A stretch of DNA of 64,000 nt from CBDAKK01 sp965216965 (GCA_965216965.1 CBDCGX010000022.1:1-64000), one strand, 5' to 3'; positions 1 through 9,915 are shown, counted from the stretch's first letter. Numbers and translations: made by a program. The notes: a model not told the origin generated them from the letters alone.

Positions 1-1
1 A

Positions 2-394
2 AGTTTGTGGTCATGGGGATATAATGGCAATGGGCAATTAGGAGACGGTACTACAGCAGATAAAAGCATCCCTGTACGAGTAAAGCAGGCAGGGATGGAA
101 ACTTTTGTAGATAACACAACGAAATGGAAGGCAGTATCAGTTGGGGATAATCACACAGTAGGGATAGATATTGATGGGACTCTGTGGTCATGGGGACAGA
201 ATGCTGTTGGGCAATTGGGAGACGGCACTACAGCAAATAAAAGCACCCCTGTACAAGTACAGAAGACAGGGACAACATGGAAGACAGTAGTAGCTGGGGG
301 GTATCATACAGTAGGGATAGATATTGATGGATATCTGTGGTCATGGGGATTTAATAGGAGTGGGCAATTGGGAGACGGCACTACAACTAGATAA
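2..394 (+). CDS. RCC1-repeat lipoprotein, copy 1 (partial, 5' end outside window)
   Basis: Only the C-terminal part is visible, and it reads from the left edge without a start codon. It holds RCC1-type propeller repeats of about 50 residues, each with a SWGxNxxGQLGDGT core, then a PVRV strand, then WKAV-AGxxHTVGID. RCC1 propellers are usually protein-binding platforms; the ligand here is unknown. The frame stops at 394, but the family ending (TPVKIQIPK and a stop at 426-428) lies intact in the next frame. One extra base near 389 therefore costs only about the last dozen residues. Downstream lies the same hairpin and leader as behind the other copies. Family assignment is sure, function is not. 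Confidence 0.85.
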   Translation, partial: SLWSWGYNGNGQLGDGTTADKSIPVRVKQAGMETFVDNTTKWKAVSVGDNHTVGIDIDGTLWSWGQNAVGQLGDGTTANKSTPVQVQKTGTTWKTVVAGGYHTVGIDIDGYLWSWGFNRSGQLGDGTTTR

Positions 395-455
395 AAACAC
401 TCCAGTGAAAATACAAATACCAAAATAAAAAGTAAAAGCATAAAAGAAGACATAG

Positions 456-479
456 CAAGGCATCTCCATAGATGCCTTG
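456..479 (+). terminator. Hairpin after RCC1 copy 1
   Basis: CAAGGCATCT pairs with AGATGCCTTG around a four-base loop. No U-tract follows, so this may be an mRNA 3'-end stabiliser or a Rho-aided terminator rather than a classical intrinsic terminator. The same stem follows every RCC1 copy. Confidence 0.55.
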
Positions 480-664
480 TGGTGCATAATGAGGGATATG
501 TCTTTAAGAAAAAACACATGTAATATTAACAGTTATTTGTTATTACAGTTATAAAAACAAATTACATACTTGACAAATATGCTCATATCTAACAGAATGA
601 TACGTATAAATATCAAGTTAGGTTAAAAGTGTATTATAATTTACAAAAAAAGAGAAGAATACCA

Positions 665-693
665 TTGACAAAAGAGTAATATGTGAATAGTAT
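665..693 (+). promoter_or_regulatory. Putative sigma-70 promoter of RCC1 copy 2
   Basis: TTGACA (665-670), a 17-base spacer and TAGTAT (688-693), about 48 bases before the start codon. The element is conserved before copies 3, 4 and 5, which supports function. Confidence 0.55.
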
Positions 694-740
694 ATAGAAT
701 ATATATTGTAATTATATAATCATTAAAGGAGGTATACATA

Positions 741-2027
741 ATGAAACCAAATAATTATAAACGAGAGTTTCTTTCTCTCTTAAATAAATACAAAGCACAT
801 GTATTAGTACTCATAGCGACGCTGGGCATAGGACTACTTGGCTGTGAAAACAAAGCGGTGGCTAAAGCATCGGGTGCGGAGGAGCAGGAGCAGCAAGAGC
901 AGCAAGAGCAGCAAAAGTACTATAGGTTTACATCCATATCAGCTGGGGAAGCTCACACAGTAGGGATAGATAGCGATGGAAATATGTGGACATGGGGATG
1001 GAATAATGTTGGGCAATTGGGAGACGGCACTAATGGTGATAAAGGCACCCCCGTACGAGTACAGCAGAAGACAGAGGAGGGAGCTTTTGAAGATAACACA
1101 ACGAAATGGCAGGCGGTGTCAGCTGGGAGGAGGCACACAGTAGGGATAGATAGCGATGGAAATATGTGGTCATGGGGACAGAATAATGTTGGACAATTGG
1201 GAGACGGCACTACAGCACATAAAAGCACTCCCGTACGAGTACAGCAGAAGACAGAGGAGGAAACTTTTGTAGAAAACATAACGAAATGGAAGGCAGTATC
1301 AGCTGGGGAAGGTCACATAGTAGGGATAGATAGCGATGGAAATATGTGGTCATGGGGATGGAATAATGATGGACAATTGGGAGACGGCACTGCAGGTGAT
1401 ACAGCAAATAAAAGCATCCCCATACGAGTACAGCAGAAGACAACAGAGGCGGGACCCCTTGCAGATAACACAACGAAATGGAAGGCAGTATCAGCTGGGA
1501 GAATTCACACAGTAGGGATAGATATTGATGGGAATCTGTGGTCATGGGGAAATAATGAATCTGGACAATTGGGAGACGGCACTACAATAAATAAAAGCAC
1601 TCCCGTACGAGTACAGCAGCAGATAGAGGAGGGAATCTTTGTAGATAATACAACGGAATGGAAGGCAGTATCAGCTGGGTATAATCACACAGCAGGGATA
1701 GATATTGATGGAAGTTTCTGGTCATGGGGAGTAGGGGGAGCAGGTAGTAAAAGCATCCCCGTACGAGTACAAAAGGGAGAGACAACATGGAAGGCATTAT
1801 CAGCTGGGAAATCTCACACAGAAGTGATAGATAGCGATGGGTTTTTGTGGGAGGGAGCACCCGGACAAGTATGGGAAGCAATAGCATCTGGGTATAATCA
1901 CATAGTAGGGATAGATATTGATGGAAATCTGTGGGCATGGGGACAGAATAATGTTGGACAATTGGGAGACGGCACTACAATAAGTTATAGAAACAATCCA
2001 GTGAAACTACAAAAAATACCAAAATAA
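741..2027 (+). CDS. RCC1-repeat lipoprotein, copy 2
   Basis: Predicted surface or periplasmic lipoprotein of 428 residues. An unusually long polar N-region (about 20 residues) precedes a hydrophobic stretch and a lipobox ending GLLGC (Cys35). An alanine-rich and EQQ-repeat linker (about residues 40-58) follows. The rest is a series of RCC1-type repeats with SWGxNxxGQLGDGT cores, spaced by charged inserts ending in TKWKAV. Two repeats near the end are degenerate (SFWSWGVGG and GFLWEGAPG), and they are degenerate in the same way in copies 3 and 4. Start chosen from a strong AAAGGAGGT site. RCC1 propellers are better known from eukaryotes; what this one binds is unknown. It is a tandem paralogue of its neighbours. 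Confidence 0.9.
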   Translation: MKPNNYKREFLSLLNKYKAHVLVLIATLGIGLLGCENKAVAKASGAEEQEQQEQQEQQKYYRFTSISAGEAHTVGIDSDGNMWTWGWNNVGQLGDGTNGDKGTPVRVQQKTEEGAFEDNTTKWQAVSAGRRHTVGIDSDGNMWSWGQNNVGQLGDGTTAHKSTPVRVQQKTEEETFVENITKWKAVSAGEGHIVGIDSDGNMWSWGWNNDGQLGDGTAGDTANKSIPIRVQQKTTEAGPLADNTTKWKAVSAGRIHTVGIDIDGNLWSWGNNESGQLGDGTTINKSTPVRVQQQIEEGIFVDNTTEWKAVSAGYNHTAGIDIDGSFWSWGVGGAGSKSIPVRVQKGETTWKALSAGKSHTEVIDSDGFLWEGAPGQVWEAIASGYNHIVGIDIDGNLWAWGQNNVGQLGDGTTISYRNNPVKLQKIPK

Positions 2028-2058
2028 CCAACCAGTAAAAACATAAAAGAAGACATAG

Positions 2059-2082
2059 CAAGGCATCTTATAAGATGCCTTG
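2059..2082 (+). terminator. Hairpin after RCC1 copy 2
   Basis: Perfect palindrome, CAAGGCATCTTA against TAAGATGCCTTG, shortly after the stop codon. It lacks a U-tract. Confidence 0.55.
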
Positions 2083-2266
2083 TGGTGCATAATGAGGGAT
2101 ATGTCTTTAAGAAAAAACACATGTAATATTAACAGTTATTTGTTATTACAGTTATAAAAACAAATTACATACTTGACAAATATGCTCATATCTAACAGAA
2201 TGATACGTATAAATATCAAGTTAGGTTAAAAGTGTATTATAATTTACAAAAAAGCAGAGAATACCA

Positions 2267-2295
2267 TTGACAAAAGAGTAATCTGTGAATAGTAT
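2267..2295 (+). promoter_or_regulatory. Putative promoter of RCC1 copy 3
   Basis: TTGACA (2267-2272), 17 bases, TAGTAT (2290-2295). A local one-base insertion relative to L1 also creates TATTAT slightly downstream, which could shift the -10 choice. Confidence 0.5.
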
Positions 2296-2343
2296 TATAG
2301 AATATATATTGTAATTATATAATCATTAAAGGAGGTATACATA

Positions 2344-3648
2344 ATGAAACCAAATAATTATAAACGAGAGTTTCTTTCTCTCTTAAATAAATACAAAGCA
2401 CATGTATTAGTACTCATAGCGACGCTAGGCATAGGACTACTTGGCTGTGAAAACAAAGCGGTGGCTAAAGCATCGGGTGCGGAGGAGCAGCAAGAGCAGC
2501 AAGAGTACTATAGGTTTACATCCATAGCAGCTGGGTTTTATCACACAGTAGGGATAGCAAAAGATGGAACTCTGTGGTCCTGGGGAGAGAATGGTAAAGG
2601 ACAATTGGGAGACGGCACTACAGCAAATAAAAGCATCCCCGTACGATTACAGCAGAAGACAGAGGCGGAACCCTTTGTAGATAACACAACGAAATGGAAG
2701 GCAGTATCAGCTGGGGGGGAGCACACAGTAGCGATAGATATTGATGGATATCTGTGGTCATGGGGACGGAATGATGAAGGACAATTGGGAGACGGCACTA
2801 ATGGTGAGACAACAAATAAAAGTATCCCCGTACGAGTACAGCAGAAGACAGAGGAGGAAACCTTTGTAGAAAACATAACGAAATGGAAGGCAGTAGCAGC
2901 TGGGGAATATCACACAGTAGGGATAGATATTGATGGGAATCTGTGGTCATGGGGATGGAATAATGTTGGACAATTGGGAGACGGCACTGCAGGCGATGGA
3001 ATATATAAAAGCATTCCCGTACGAGTAAAGCAGACAACAGAGGCGGGCCCCCTTGAAGATAACACAACGAAATGGAAGGCAGTAGCAGCTGGGAGAGTTC
3101 ACACAGTAGGGATAGATAGCGATGGAACTCTGTGGTCATGGGGAAAGAATGAATCTGGACAATTGGGAGACGGCACTACAATAAATAAAAGCACCCCTGT
3201 ACGAGTAAAGCAGACAACAGAGGCGGGCCCCCTTGCAGATAACACAACGGAATGGAAGGCAGTATCAGCTGGGTATAATCACACAGCAGGGATAGATATT
3301 GATGGAAGTTTCTGGTCATGGGGAGTAGGGGGAGCAGGTAGTAAAAGCATTCCCGTACGAGTAAAGCAGACAACAGAGGCGGGCCCCCTTGAAGATAACA
3401 CAACGAAATGGAAGGCATTATCAGCTGGGAAATATCGCACAGAAGTGATAGATAGCAATGGATTTTTGTGGGAGGGAGCACCCGGACAAGTATGGGAAGC
3501 AATAGCAGCTGGGTATAATCACATAGTAGGGATAGATAGCGATGGAAATCTGTGGTCATGGGGATCTAATGATAGAGGACAATTGGGAGACGGCACTACA
3601 ATAAGTTATAGAGACAATCCAGTGAAACTACAAAAAATACCAAAATAA
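2344..3648 (+). CDS. RCC1-repeat lipoprotein, copy 3
   Basis: Lipoprotein of 434 residues. Its first 48 or so residues, including the lipobox Cys35, match copies 2 and 4. The EQQ linker is the shortest of the three intact copies. RCC1-type repeats follow to the C-terminus (VKLQKIPK). The repeats differ from copy 2 mainly at the loop positions between SWG and GQLGDG, the part of a propeller blade likely to be exposed. From about 3007 to 3560 the DNA is almost identical to copy 4. Ligand unknown. Confidence 0.9.
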   Translation: MKPNNYKREFLSLLNKYKAHVLVLIATLGIGLLGCENKAVAKASGAEEQQEQQEYYRFTSIAAGFYHTVGIAKDGTLWSWGENGKGQLGDGTTANKSIPVRLQQKTEAEPFVDNTTKWKAVSAGGEHTVAIDIDGYLWSWGRNDEGQLGDGTNGETTNKSIPVRVQQKTEEETFVENITKWKAVAAGEYHTVGIDIDGNLWSWGWNNVGQLGDGTAGDGIYKSIPVRVKQTTEAGPLEDNTTKWKAVAAGRVHTVGIDSDGTLWSWGKNESGQLGDGTTINKSTPVRVKQTTEAGPLADNTTEWKAVSAGYNHTAGIDIDGSFWSWGVGGAGSKSIPVRVKQTTEAGPLEDNTTKWKALSAGKYRTEVIDSNGFLWEGAPGQVWEAIAAGYNHIVGIDSDGNLWSWGSNDRGQLGDGTTISYRDNPVKLQKIPK

Positions 3649-3679
3649 CCAACCAGTAAAAACATAAAAGAAGACATAG

Positions 3680-3703
3680 CAAGGCATCTTATAAGATGCC
3701 TTG
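3680..3703 (+). terminator. Hairpin after RCC1 copy 3
   Basis: Same perfect palindrome as after copy 2, without a U-tract. Confidence 0.55.
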
Positions 3704-3887
3704 TGGTGCATAATGAGGGATATGTCTTTAAGAAAAAACACATGTAATATTAACAGTTATTTGTTATTACAGTTATAAAAACAAATTACATACTTGACAA
3801 ATATGCTCATATCTAACAGAATGATACGTATAAATATCAAGTTAGGTTAAAAGTGTATTATAATTTACAAAAAAGCGGAGAATGCCA

Positions 3888-3916
3888 TTGACAAAAGAGT
3901 AATCTGTGAATAGTAT
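3888..3916 (+). promoter_or_regulatory. Putative promoter of RCC1 copy 4
   Basis: TTGACA (3888-3893), 17-base spacer, TAGTAT (3911-3916); conserved with the other leaders. Confidence 0.5.
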
Positions 3917-3963
3917 ATAGAATATGTATTGTAATTATGTAATCATTAAAGGAGGTATACATA

Positions 3964-5280
3964 ATGAAACCAAATAATTATAAACGAGAGTTTCTTTCTC
4001 TCTTAAATAAATACAAAGCACATGTATTAGTACTCATAGCGACGCTAGGCATAGGACTACTTGGCTGTGAAAACAAAGCGGTGGCTAAAGCATCGGGTGC
4101 GGAGCAGCAGGAGCAGCAGGAGCAGCAGGAGCAGCAGGAGCAGCAAAAGTACTATAGGTTTACATCCATATCAGCTGGGGAAGATCACACAGTAGGGATA
4201 GATAGCGATGGAAATCTGTGGTCATGGGGATGGAATAATATTGGACAATTGGGAGACGGCACTAAAGAAAATAAAAACACTCCCGTACGAGTACAGCAGA
4301 AGACAGAGGAGGGAGCTTTTGAAGATAACACAACGAAATGGCAGGTGGTGTCAGCTGGGGGGAGGCACACAGTAGGGATAGATATTGATGGAAATCTGTG
4401 GTCATGGGGAAAGAATGAAAATGGACAATTGGGAGACGGCACTAAAGAAAATAAAAACACCCCCGTACGAGTACAGCAGAAGACAGAGGAGGAAACCTTT
4501 GTAGAAAACATAACGAAATGGAAGGCAGTATCAGCTGGGGAAGATCACACAGTAGGGATAGATATTGATGGAAATCTGTGGTCATGGGGAAATAATGAAA
4601 ATGGACAATTGGGAGACGGCACTAATGGTGAGCCAACAAATAAAAGCATTCCCGTACGAGTAAAGCAGACAACAGAGGCGGGCCCCCTTGAAGATAACAC
4701 AACGAAATGGAAGGCAGTAGCAGCTGGGAGAGTTCACACAGTAGGGATAGATAGCGATGGGACTCTGTGGTCATGGGGAAAGAATGAATCTGGACAATTG
4801 GGAGACGGCACTACAATAAATAAAAGCACCCCTGTACGAGTAAAGCAGACAACAGAGGCGGGCCCCCTTGCAGATAACACAACGGAATGGAAGGCAGTAT
4901 CAGCTGGGTATAATCACACAGCAGGGATAGATATTGATGGAAGTTTCTGGTCATGGGGAGTAGGGGGAGCAGGTAGTAAAAGCATTCCCGTACGAGTAAA
5001 GCAGACAACAGAGGCGGGCCCCCTTGAAGATAACACAACGAAATGGAAGGCATTATCAGCTGGGAAATATCGCACAGAAGTGATAGATAGCAATGGATTT
5101 TTGTGGGAGGGAGCACCCGGACAAGTATGGGAAGCAATAGCAGCTGGGTATAATCACATAGTAGGGATAGATAGCGATGGAAATCTGTGGGCATGGGGAT
5201 CTAATGGTAGAGGACAATTGGGAGACGGCACTACAACTAAGAGAGACACTCCAGTGAAACTACAAAAAATACCAAAATAA
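3964..5280 (+). CDS. RCC1-repeat lipoprotein, copy 4
   Basis: Lipoprotein of 438 residues with the shared signal peptide, lipobox Cys35 and the longest EQQ linker of the array (about five units). RCC1-type repeats follow. It looks like a mosaic. The segment just after the linker (the EEGAFEDNTTKW repeat) matches copy 2, while the DNA from about 4641 to 5200 is nearly identical to copy 3. This is what recombination or gene conversion between tandem copies would leave. Same strong ribosome binding site as the others. Confidence 0.9.
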   Translation: MKPNNYKREFLSLLNKYKAHVLVLIATLGIGLLGCENKAVAKASGAEQQEQQEQQEQQEQQKYYRFTSISAGEDHTVGIDSDGNLWSWGWNNIGQLGDGTKENKNTPVRVQQKTEEGAFEDNTTKWQVVSAGGRHTVGIDIDGNLWSWGKNENGQLGDGTKENKNTPVRVQQKTEEETFVENITKWKAVSAGEDHTVGIDIDGNLWSWGNNENGQLGDGTNGEPTNKSIPVRVKQTTEAGPLEDNTTKWKAVAAGRVHTVGIDSDGTLWSWGKNESGQLGDGTTINKSTPVRVKQTTEAGPLADNTTEWKAVSAGYNHTAGIDIDGSFWSWGVGGAGSKSIPVRVKQTTEAGPLEDNTTKWKALSAGKYRTEVIDSNGFLWEGAPGQVWEAIAAGYNHIVGIDSDGNLWAWGSNGRGQLGDGTTTKRDTPVKLQKIPK

Positions 5281-5311
5281 CCAACCAGTAAAAACATAAA
5301 AGAAGACATAG

Positions 5312-5334
5312 CAAGGCATCTTATAGATGCCTTG
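5312..5334 (+). terminator. Hairpin after RCC1 copy 4
   Basis: CAAGGCATC pairs with GATGCCTTG across a five-base loop; no U-tract. Confidence 0.5.
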
Positions 5335-5519
5335 TGGTGCATAATGAGGAATGTGTCTTTAAAGAAAAAACATATGTAGTATTAACAGTTATTTGTTATT
5401 AGTGTTATAAAAACACTTTACATATTTGATAAAACATGCATATCTAACAGGATAATATGTATAAATATCAAGTTAGGTTAAAGTGTATTCTAAGTTACTA
5501 GAAAAAGCGGAAAATACCA

Positions 5520-5548
5520 TTGACAAAAGAGTAATCTATGAATAATAT
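5520..5548 (+). promoter_or_regulatory. Putative promoter of RCC1 copy 5
   Basis: TTGACA (5520-5525), 17 bases, TAATAT (5543-5548). The promoter is preserved although the gene behind it is broken. Confidence 0.5.
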
Positions 5549-5594
5549 ATAGAATATATATTGTAATTATATAATCATTAAGGAGGAATACATA

Positions 5595-7061
<1,467 letters not shown>

Positions 7062-7371
7062 AAGAAAAAACATAAAAGAAGACATAGCAAGGCATCTCCA
7101 AGATGCCTTGTGGTGCATAATGAGGGATATGTTTTTAAAGAAAAAACACATGTAGTATTAACAGTTATTTGTTATTAGTGTTATAAAAACACTTTATATA
7201 TTTGATAAAAACATACATATTTAACAAATAATATGTATAAATATCAAGTTAGGTTAAAGTGTATTCTAAGTTACTAGAAAAAGCGGAAAATACTATTAAC
7301 AAATAGAGTAATCTATGAATAACATATACAATATATATTGTAATTATATAATCATTAAGAAGGAATAAATG
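7062..7371 (+). repeat. Leader repeat L5 (degenerate promoter) before a different gene
   Basis: A further leader copy with the hairpin kept, but with TTGACA changed to TTAACA and AAGGAGG to AAGAAGG. It stands before a pseudogene of another family, not before an RCC1 gene. Confidence 0.75.
7088..7110 (+). terminator. Hairpin after RCC1 copy 5
   Basis: CAAGGCATCT pairs with AGATGCCTTG around a three-base loop; no U-tract. Confidence 0.5.
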
Positions 7372-7826
7372 ATGAAAACAAATAATTATAATTATAAATT
7401 TAATGTATTATTTCTGTGAGTGTGATGAGCACATTTGCAAGGGGGTGAGACAGGGACTGGTTCTGGTACGGTAATTGTAATGCAGAACAAACCAGAAAAT
7501 AGATGCTCAGCTTAAAGCATTCGCAAAAAAAAATTGCAGACCTTTCTGGTGAATCATGGGTGAAAGATACTGATGTTACTTTTAAAGTAGATAATAAGAC
7601 ATATGGTTTCCCATTGCTATTGAAGGCTGGGGCATGGCGTATAATAAAGACTTATTAGATAAAGAAGTCATAGATCCAAAAACACTTACAAACTATGATG
7701 CATATAAAGCAGCATTTAAAAAGTTTGATAGAATGAAAGAAAGCTAGGCATGGATTTTGTAGTATCTATGGCAGCTGGTTCAGGCATGGGCTGGTAACTG
7801 GACACCATAACCTCAATTCATACTTA
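7372..7826 (+). pseudogene. Remnant of a sugar ABC-transporter substrate-binding protein
   Basis: Reading across frames gives a signal-peptide-like start (MKTNNYNYKFNVLFL), then AQLKAFAKK, ADLSGESWVKDTDVTF, KTYGFPIAIEGWGMAYNK, DPKTLTNYDAYKAAF, VVSMAAGSGM and TGHHNLNSYL. This is the usual N-terminal half of family-1 type carbohydrate-binding proteins (IEGWGMAYNKDLLDK is characteristic). Several frameshifts and stops break it, and it ends abruptly near 7826 against a minus-strand nuclease fragment. The first codons match the RCC1 lipoprotein start, so the leader and the first few codons are shared between families. No permease genes are nearby. Confidence 0.7.
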
Positions 7827-8158
7827 ATATCTATTGTTGCTTTACCATCAAGATCTTTAGGTTTTATATGATCAACATGAAGATCCAAGCCTTCTTTTTT
7901 TTGCGACCACATATAACGCATTTATATTTATCTCGTTTAAAAAAAAATTGTTTTGTAATGAAATTTTCAAGTTTTCTTTTTGCTACCTTTTTAGGGGTAT
8001 AATTATATATGCCTTTTTTTATTTTTATTAAATGGCTGTCTTGATGGAGACATCATATGCCTCTATCGGGATCTCTAAATTGATTTTCTGTTCGTTTTTT
8101 CCATTTATATATTGCCTAATCTACAATTTTTGGGTGAGGAATGTCTTGATTGGGATTC
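7824..8158 (-). pseudogene. Remnant of an HNH-type restriction endonuclease
   Basis: On the minus strand the reading gives DIPHPKIVD, AIYKWKKRTENQFRDPDRG, a stop, then YTPKKVAKRKLENF, FKRDKYKCVICGR, a frameshift at an A-run, and EGLDLHVDHIKPKDLDGKAT. CxxC followed by H-x-D-H-IKP is the first half of an HNH zinc-finger nuclease as found in type II restriction enzymes. The C-terminal part with the second histidine is missing at the junction near 7824. It lies directly behind the methyltransferase remnant, as expected for a restriction-modification pair. Confidence 0.7.
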
Positions 8159-8159
8159 T

Positions 8160-8723
8160 TTATGCTCCTTTTCTGCTTTGACCATTGAAAGTCCATACTC
8201 CATGTGTCCAGTCCATAAATTTTTGTTTTGTTATATCGTTATTTTTTTACTATTAGTTTTCTTCCAGGTTTTTTATATAGAAGTAAAATGACTTCAACAG
8301 GAGCAATAACATAAGGGGCGGATGAAGACATCCAAGAGCCCCATGCAGTTCTGCGTGATATATTTCCTTCATTCCAAATGATAGTAGAGTGATATTTCCA
8401 ACTAACTTTTTTAGCAATGGCAGTAATATCGGCACAGACTGCCTGTTGACTACCCTTGTTTTTATCAAGCAGAATATTTAGACAGAATTTACCGTTATCT
8501 TTTGCCAATGTATAACATTTTGTAAGCCATTTTTTAGTAAATTCTAAGTATTTTTAGTAGGATAGATCATCCTTATGAGAATTGTAGTGGATGTCTTGTT
8601 GTAAGGCGGTGATGTAATAATAAGATCAATAGACGATTCTGGAATTGCTTGTGTTTATAAAATATCATCTTTGTATATTACAATATCATCATGCTTTAAA
8701 TATGAAATTGTAGTATATATCAT
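8160..8723 (-). pseudogene. Remnant of a type II DNA methyltransferase
   Basis: From ATG at 8723 the minus strand reads KHDDIVIYKDDIL, a stop, AIPESSIDLIITSPPYN (motif IV, the catalytic TSPPY of amino-methyltransferases), and then, after a frame change and a stop, EFTKKWLTKCYTLAKDNGKF. The longest open part (8239-8508) includes HSTIIWNEGNISRRTAWGSW and SAPYVIAPVEVILLLYKK, typical of the N6/N4-type family. A further frame gives FMDWTHGVWTFNGQSR before a stop at 8160. In this family the SAM-binding FxGxG part follows at the C-terminus; here it is absent. Inactive relic; target sequence not predictable from this. Confidence 0.75.
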
Positions 8724-8822
8724 GTATGTTGTAAGTATAATACATCTAATTTATTATTACAATTTTAAAGGCACTGTTGTTAGTTAGTATTCTTTATCCA
8801 GTATTTTCATACTGACAAGGAG

Positions 8823-8996
8823 ATGGCATTGAGAGTTGCACTTGATAAATATTTTAAATATGTGTATTATTATAATATGGGTAATAAAGCAAAGCATCCT
8901 GCAAGTCGGAGTGGTAATAAACCAGGACCTAAAACAATTCCAGTAAAGCCTCATAAAAGAAGTCCGCCTCGACCACAACCTGCAAGATCTAAATAA
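8823..8996 (+). CDS. Small basic proline-rich ORF, unknown
   Basis: An open frame of 57 codons from ATG 8823 (an alternative ATG lies at 8877, giving 39 codons). The C-terminal half is strongly basic and proline-rich (PGPKTIPVKPHKRSPPRPQ) and ends in ARSK. AAGGAG lies directly before the first ATG with almost no spacing, so initiation is doubtful. The surroundings are decayed genes, so this may be the tail of a lost protein. No family recognised. Confidence 0.3.
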   Translation: MALRVALDKYFKYVYYYNMGNKAKHPASRSGNKPGPKTIPVKPHKRSPPRPQPARSK

Positions 8997-9617
8997 TAGT
9001 TTTATAAGAGCTTTTTTTAGCTACATATCTTAAGAAAAGAAGAGCACTCTTGTTTAAGAATCAATATATAGTTATTTTTTCTTAAAATGTTTACGCTGTG
9101 TTTTACTTTGTGGTCAGAGTTGGATGTAGTTTTTGTCTGAACTGTTTTAAATTTTTCGTATCCTTTCAGAGGAAGTTTTTTCAACCTCATGACTTACTTT
9201 TCCTACGCCAGTTAGTATCTCGTTATTCACTAAATTTTTAAAAAATATTTAATTTTTTAATGCAATATCCGTGCACTGTTTCTAATATTTTTGATTTATT
9301 TTAGTAAATCCTTAATAAGAAATACCAAACGCTTTGGTAATTTGTTCCATGAGTATAACGACTAGGGATATTACATCACTTTCAATATAATGGTACCAAA
9401 TTAAATGTATTTAAGCAAACAACAATTTCTTTTTTAATTACCACATCTACAAACAATCTTGTTTCTTCTGGTGACAGAATAGTAAAAGGAAGAGATATTA
9501 CCTTCTATAAGTTGCTTTTTGTAGTATTTAGATACTAGACAGGACAGTAGTTTTATGAGGAATTTATAGCATTAATTAGAAAAAAATCAATTATACAATC
9601 TCTCTTTAATAAGCTCT
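8997..9617. other. No intact gene; decayed coding remnants
   Basis: AT-rich stretch without an intact ORF. On the minus strand near 9412-9500 a short protein-like segment reads ILSPEETRLFVDVVIKKE, and around 9130-9250 another reads LTGVGKVSHEVEKTSSERI in a different frame. Both are broken by stops. They could be parts of one lost gene of unknown family. Confidence 0.4.
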
Positions 9618-9653
9618 CAAAAAAAGAGAACTCCGATTTTTTCGGAGTTCTCT
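9618..9653 (-). terminator. Intrinsic terminator on the minus strand
   Basis: AGAGAACTCCGA (9625-9636) pairs perfectly with TCGGAGTTCTCT (9642-9653). Read on the minus strand the stem is followed by a T-run, the classical layout. It lies about 180 bp downstream of the minus-strand tRNA-Ser and could end that transcript. Confidence 0.8.
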
Positions 9654-9830
9654 AAACTCTCCTCCTATCAATAAGAAGGAAAGAGTCTCATAAAATCAGA
9701 TGTATAAAATATAAAAATATATAAGGTGCAAGAAAATTAGAGTGCAATTATCTTGCAATATAAAACAATAATATAGCTATTCAAAAATAAACTATAAATA
9801 ATAGGAGAATATTTCTGAAATTATAAAACA

Positions 9831-9915
9831 CGGAGAATGTGGGATTCGAACCCACGGTACATTGCTGCACAACGGTTTTCAAGACCGCCTCCTTAAACCA
9901 CTCGGACAACTCTCC
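9831..9915 (-). tRNA. tRNA-Ser (anticodon UGA)
   Basis: Minus-strand cloverleaf of 85 nt. Acceptor GGAGAGT pairs with ATTCTCC (one G-U), the discriminator is G, the anticodon loop is CTTGAAA, there is a long variable arm, and the T-loop is GGGTTCGAATCCC. The CCA end is not encoded. Confidence 0.93.

Larger units (their letters stand above)
429..740 (+). repeat. Leader repeat L1 (hairpin, promoter, RBS) before RCC1 copy 2
   Basis: This spacer of about 310 bp recurs nearly unchanged between all RCC1 genes. It carries a hairpin near its start, an AT-rich middle, a TTGACA promoter and an AAAGGAGGT ribosome binding site 8-10 bases before the ATG. No ORF is conserved in it. It seems to carry both the 3' signal of one gene and the promoter of the next, so each lipoprotein gene is a self-contained cassette. 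Confidence 0.85.
2028..2343 (+). repeat. Leader repeat L2 before RCC1 copy 3
   Basis: Near-identical copy of the spacer at 429-740, with the same order of hairpin, AT-rich stretch, TTGACA box and AAAGGAGGT site. It differs by scattered single bases. No separate gene is visible. Confidence 0.85.
3649..3963 (+). repeat. Leader repeat L3 before RCC1 copy 4
   Basis: Another near-identical copy of the intergenic leader. It contains the hairpin, the promoter and the AAAGGAGGT site; no other gene is seen. Confidence 0.85.
5281..5594 (+). repeat. Leader repeat L4 before RCC1 copy 5
   Basis: More diverged copy of the leader: several substitutions in the middle part, but the hairpin, TTGACA box and AAGGAGG site are kept. 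No other gene is seen. Confidence 0.8.

Noticed and set aside
304..5342. Long minus-strand ORFs opposite the RCC1 genes (for example 953-1279 and 2541-2876)
   Set aside because: They recur only because the opposite strand repeats; composition is unlike real proteins and there are no ribosome binding sites. They are shadows of the RCC1 frames.
429..5594. Regularly spaced repeats as a CRISPR-like array
   Set aside because: Units are about 1.6 kb and contain genes; there are no short direct repeats with unique spacers and no cas genes.
8253..8978. Short minus-strand ORFs at 8253-8468 and 8784-8978 as separate genes
   Set aside because: The first overlaps the methyltransferase remnant in another frame; the second lies opposite the basic small ORF and resembles no protein.
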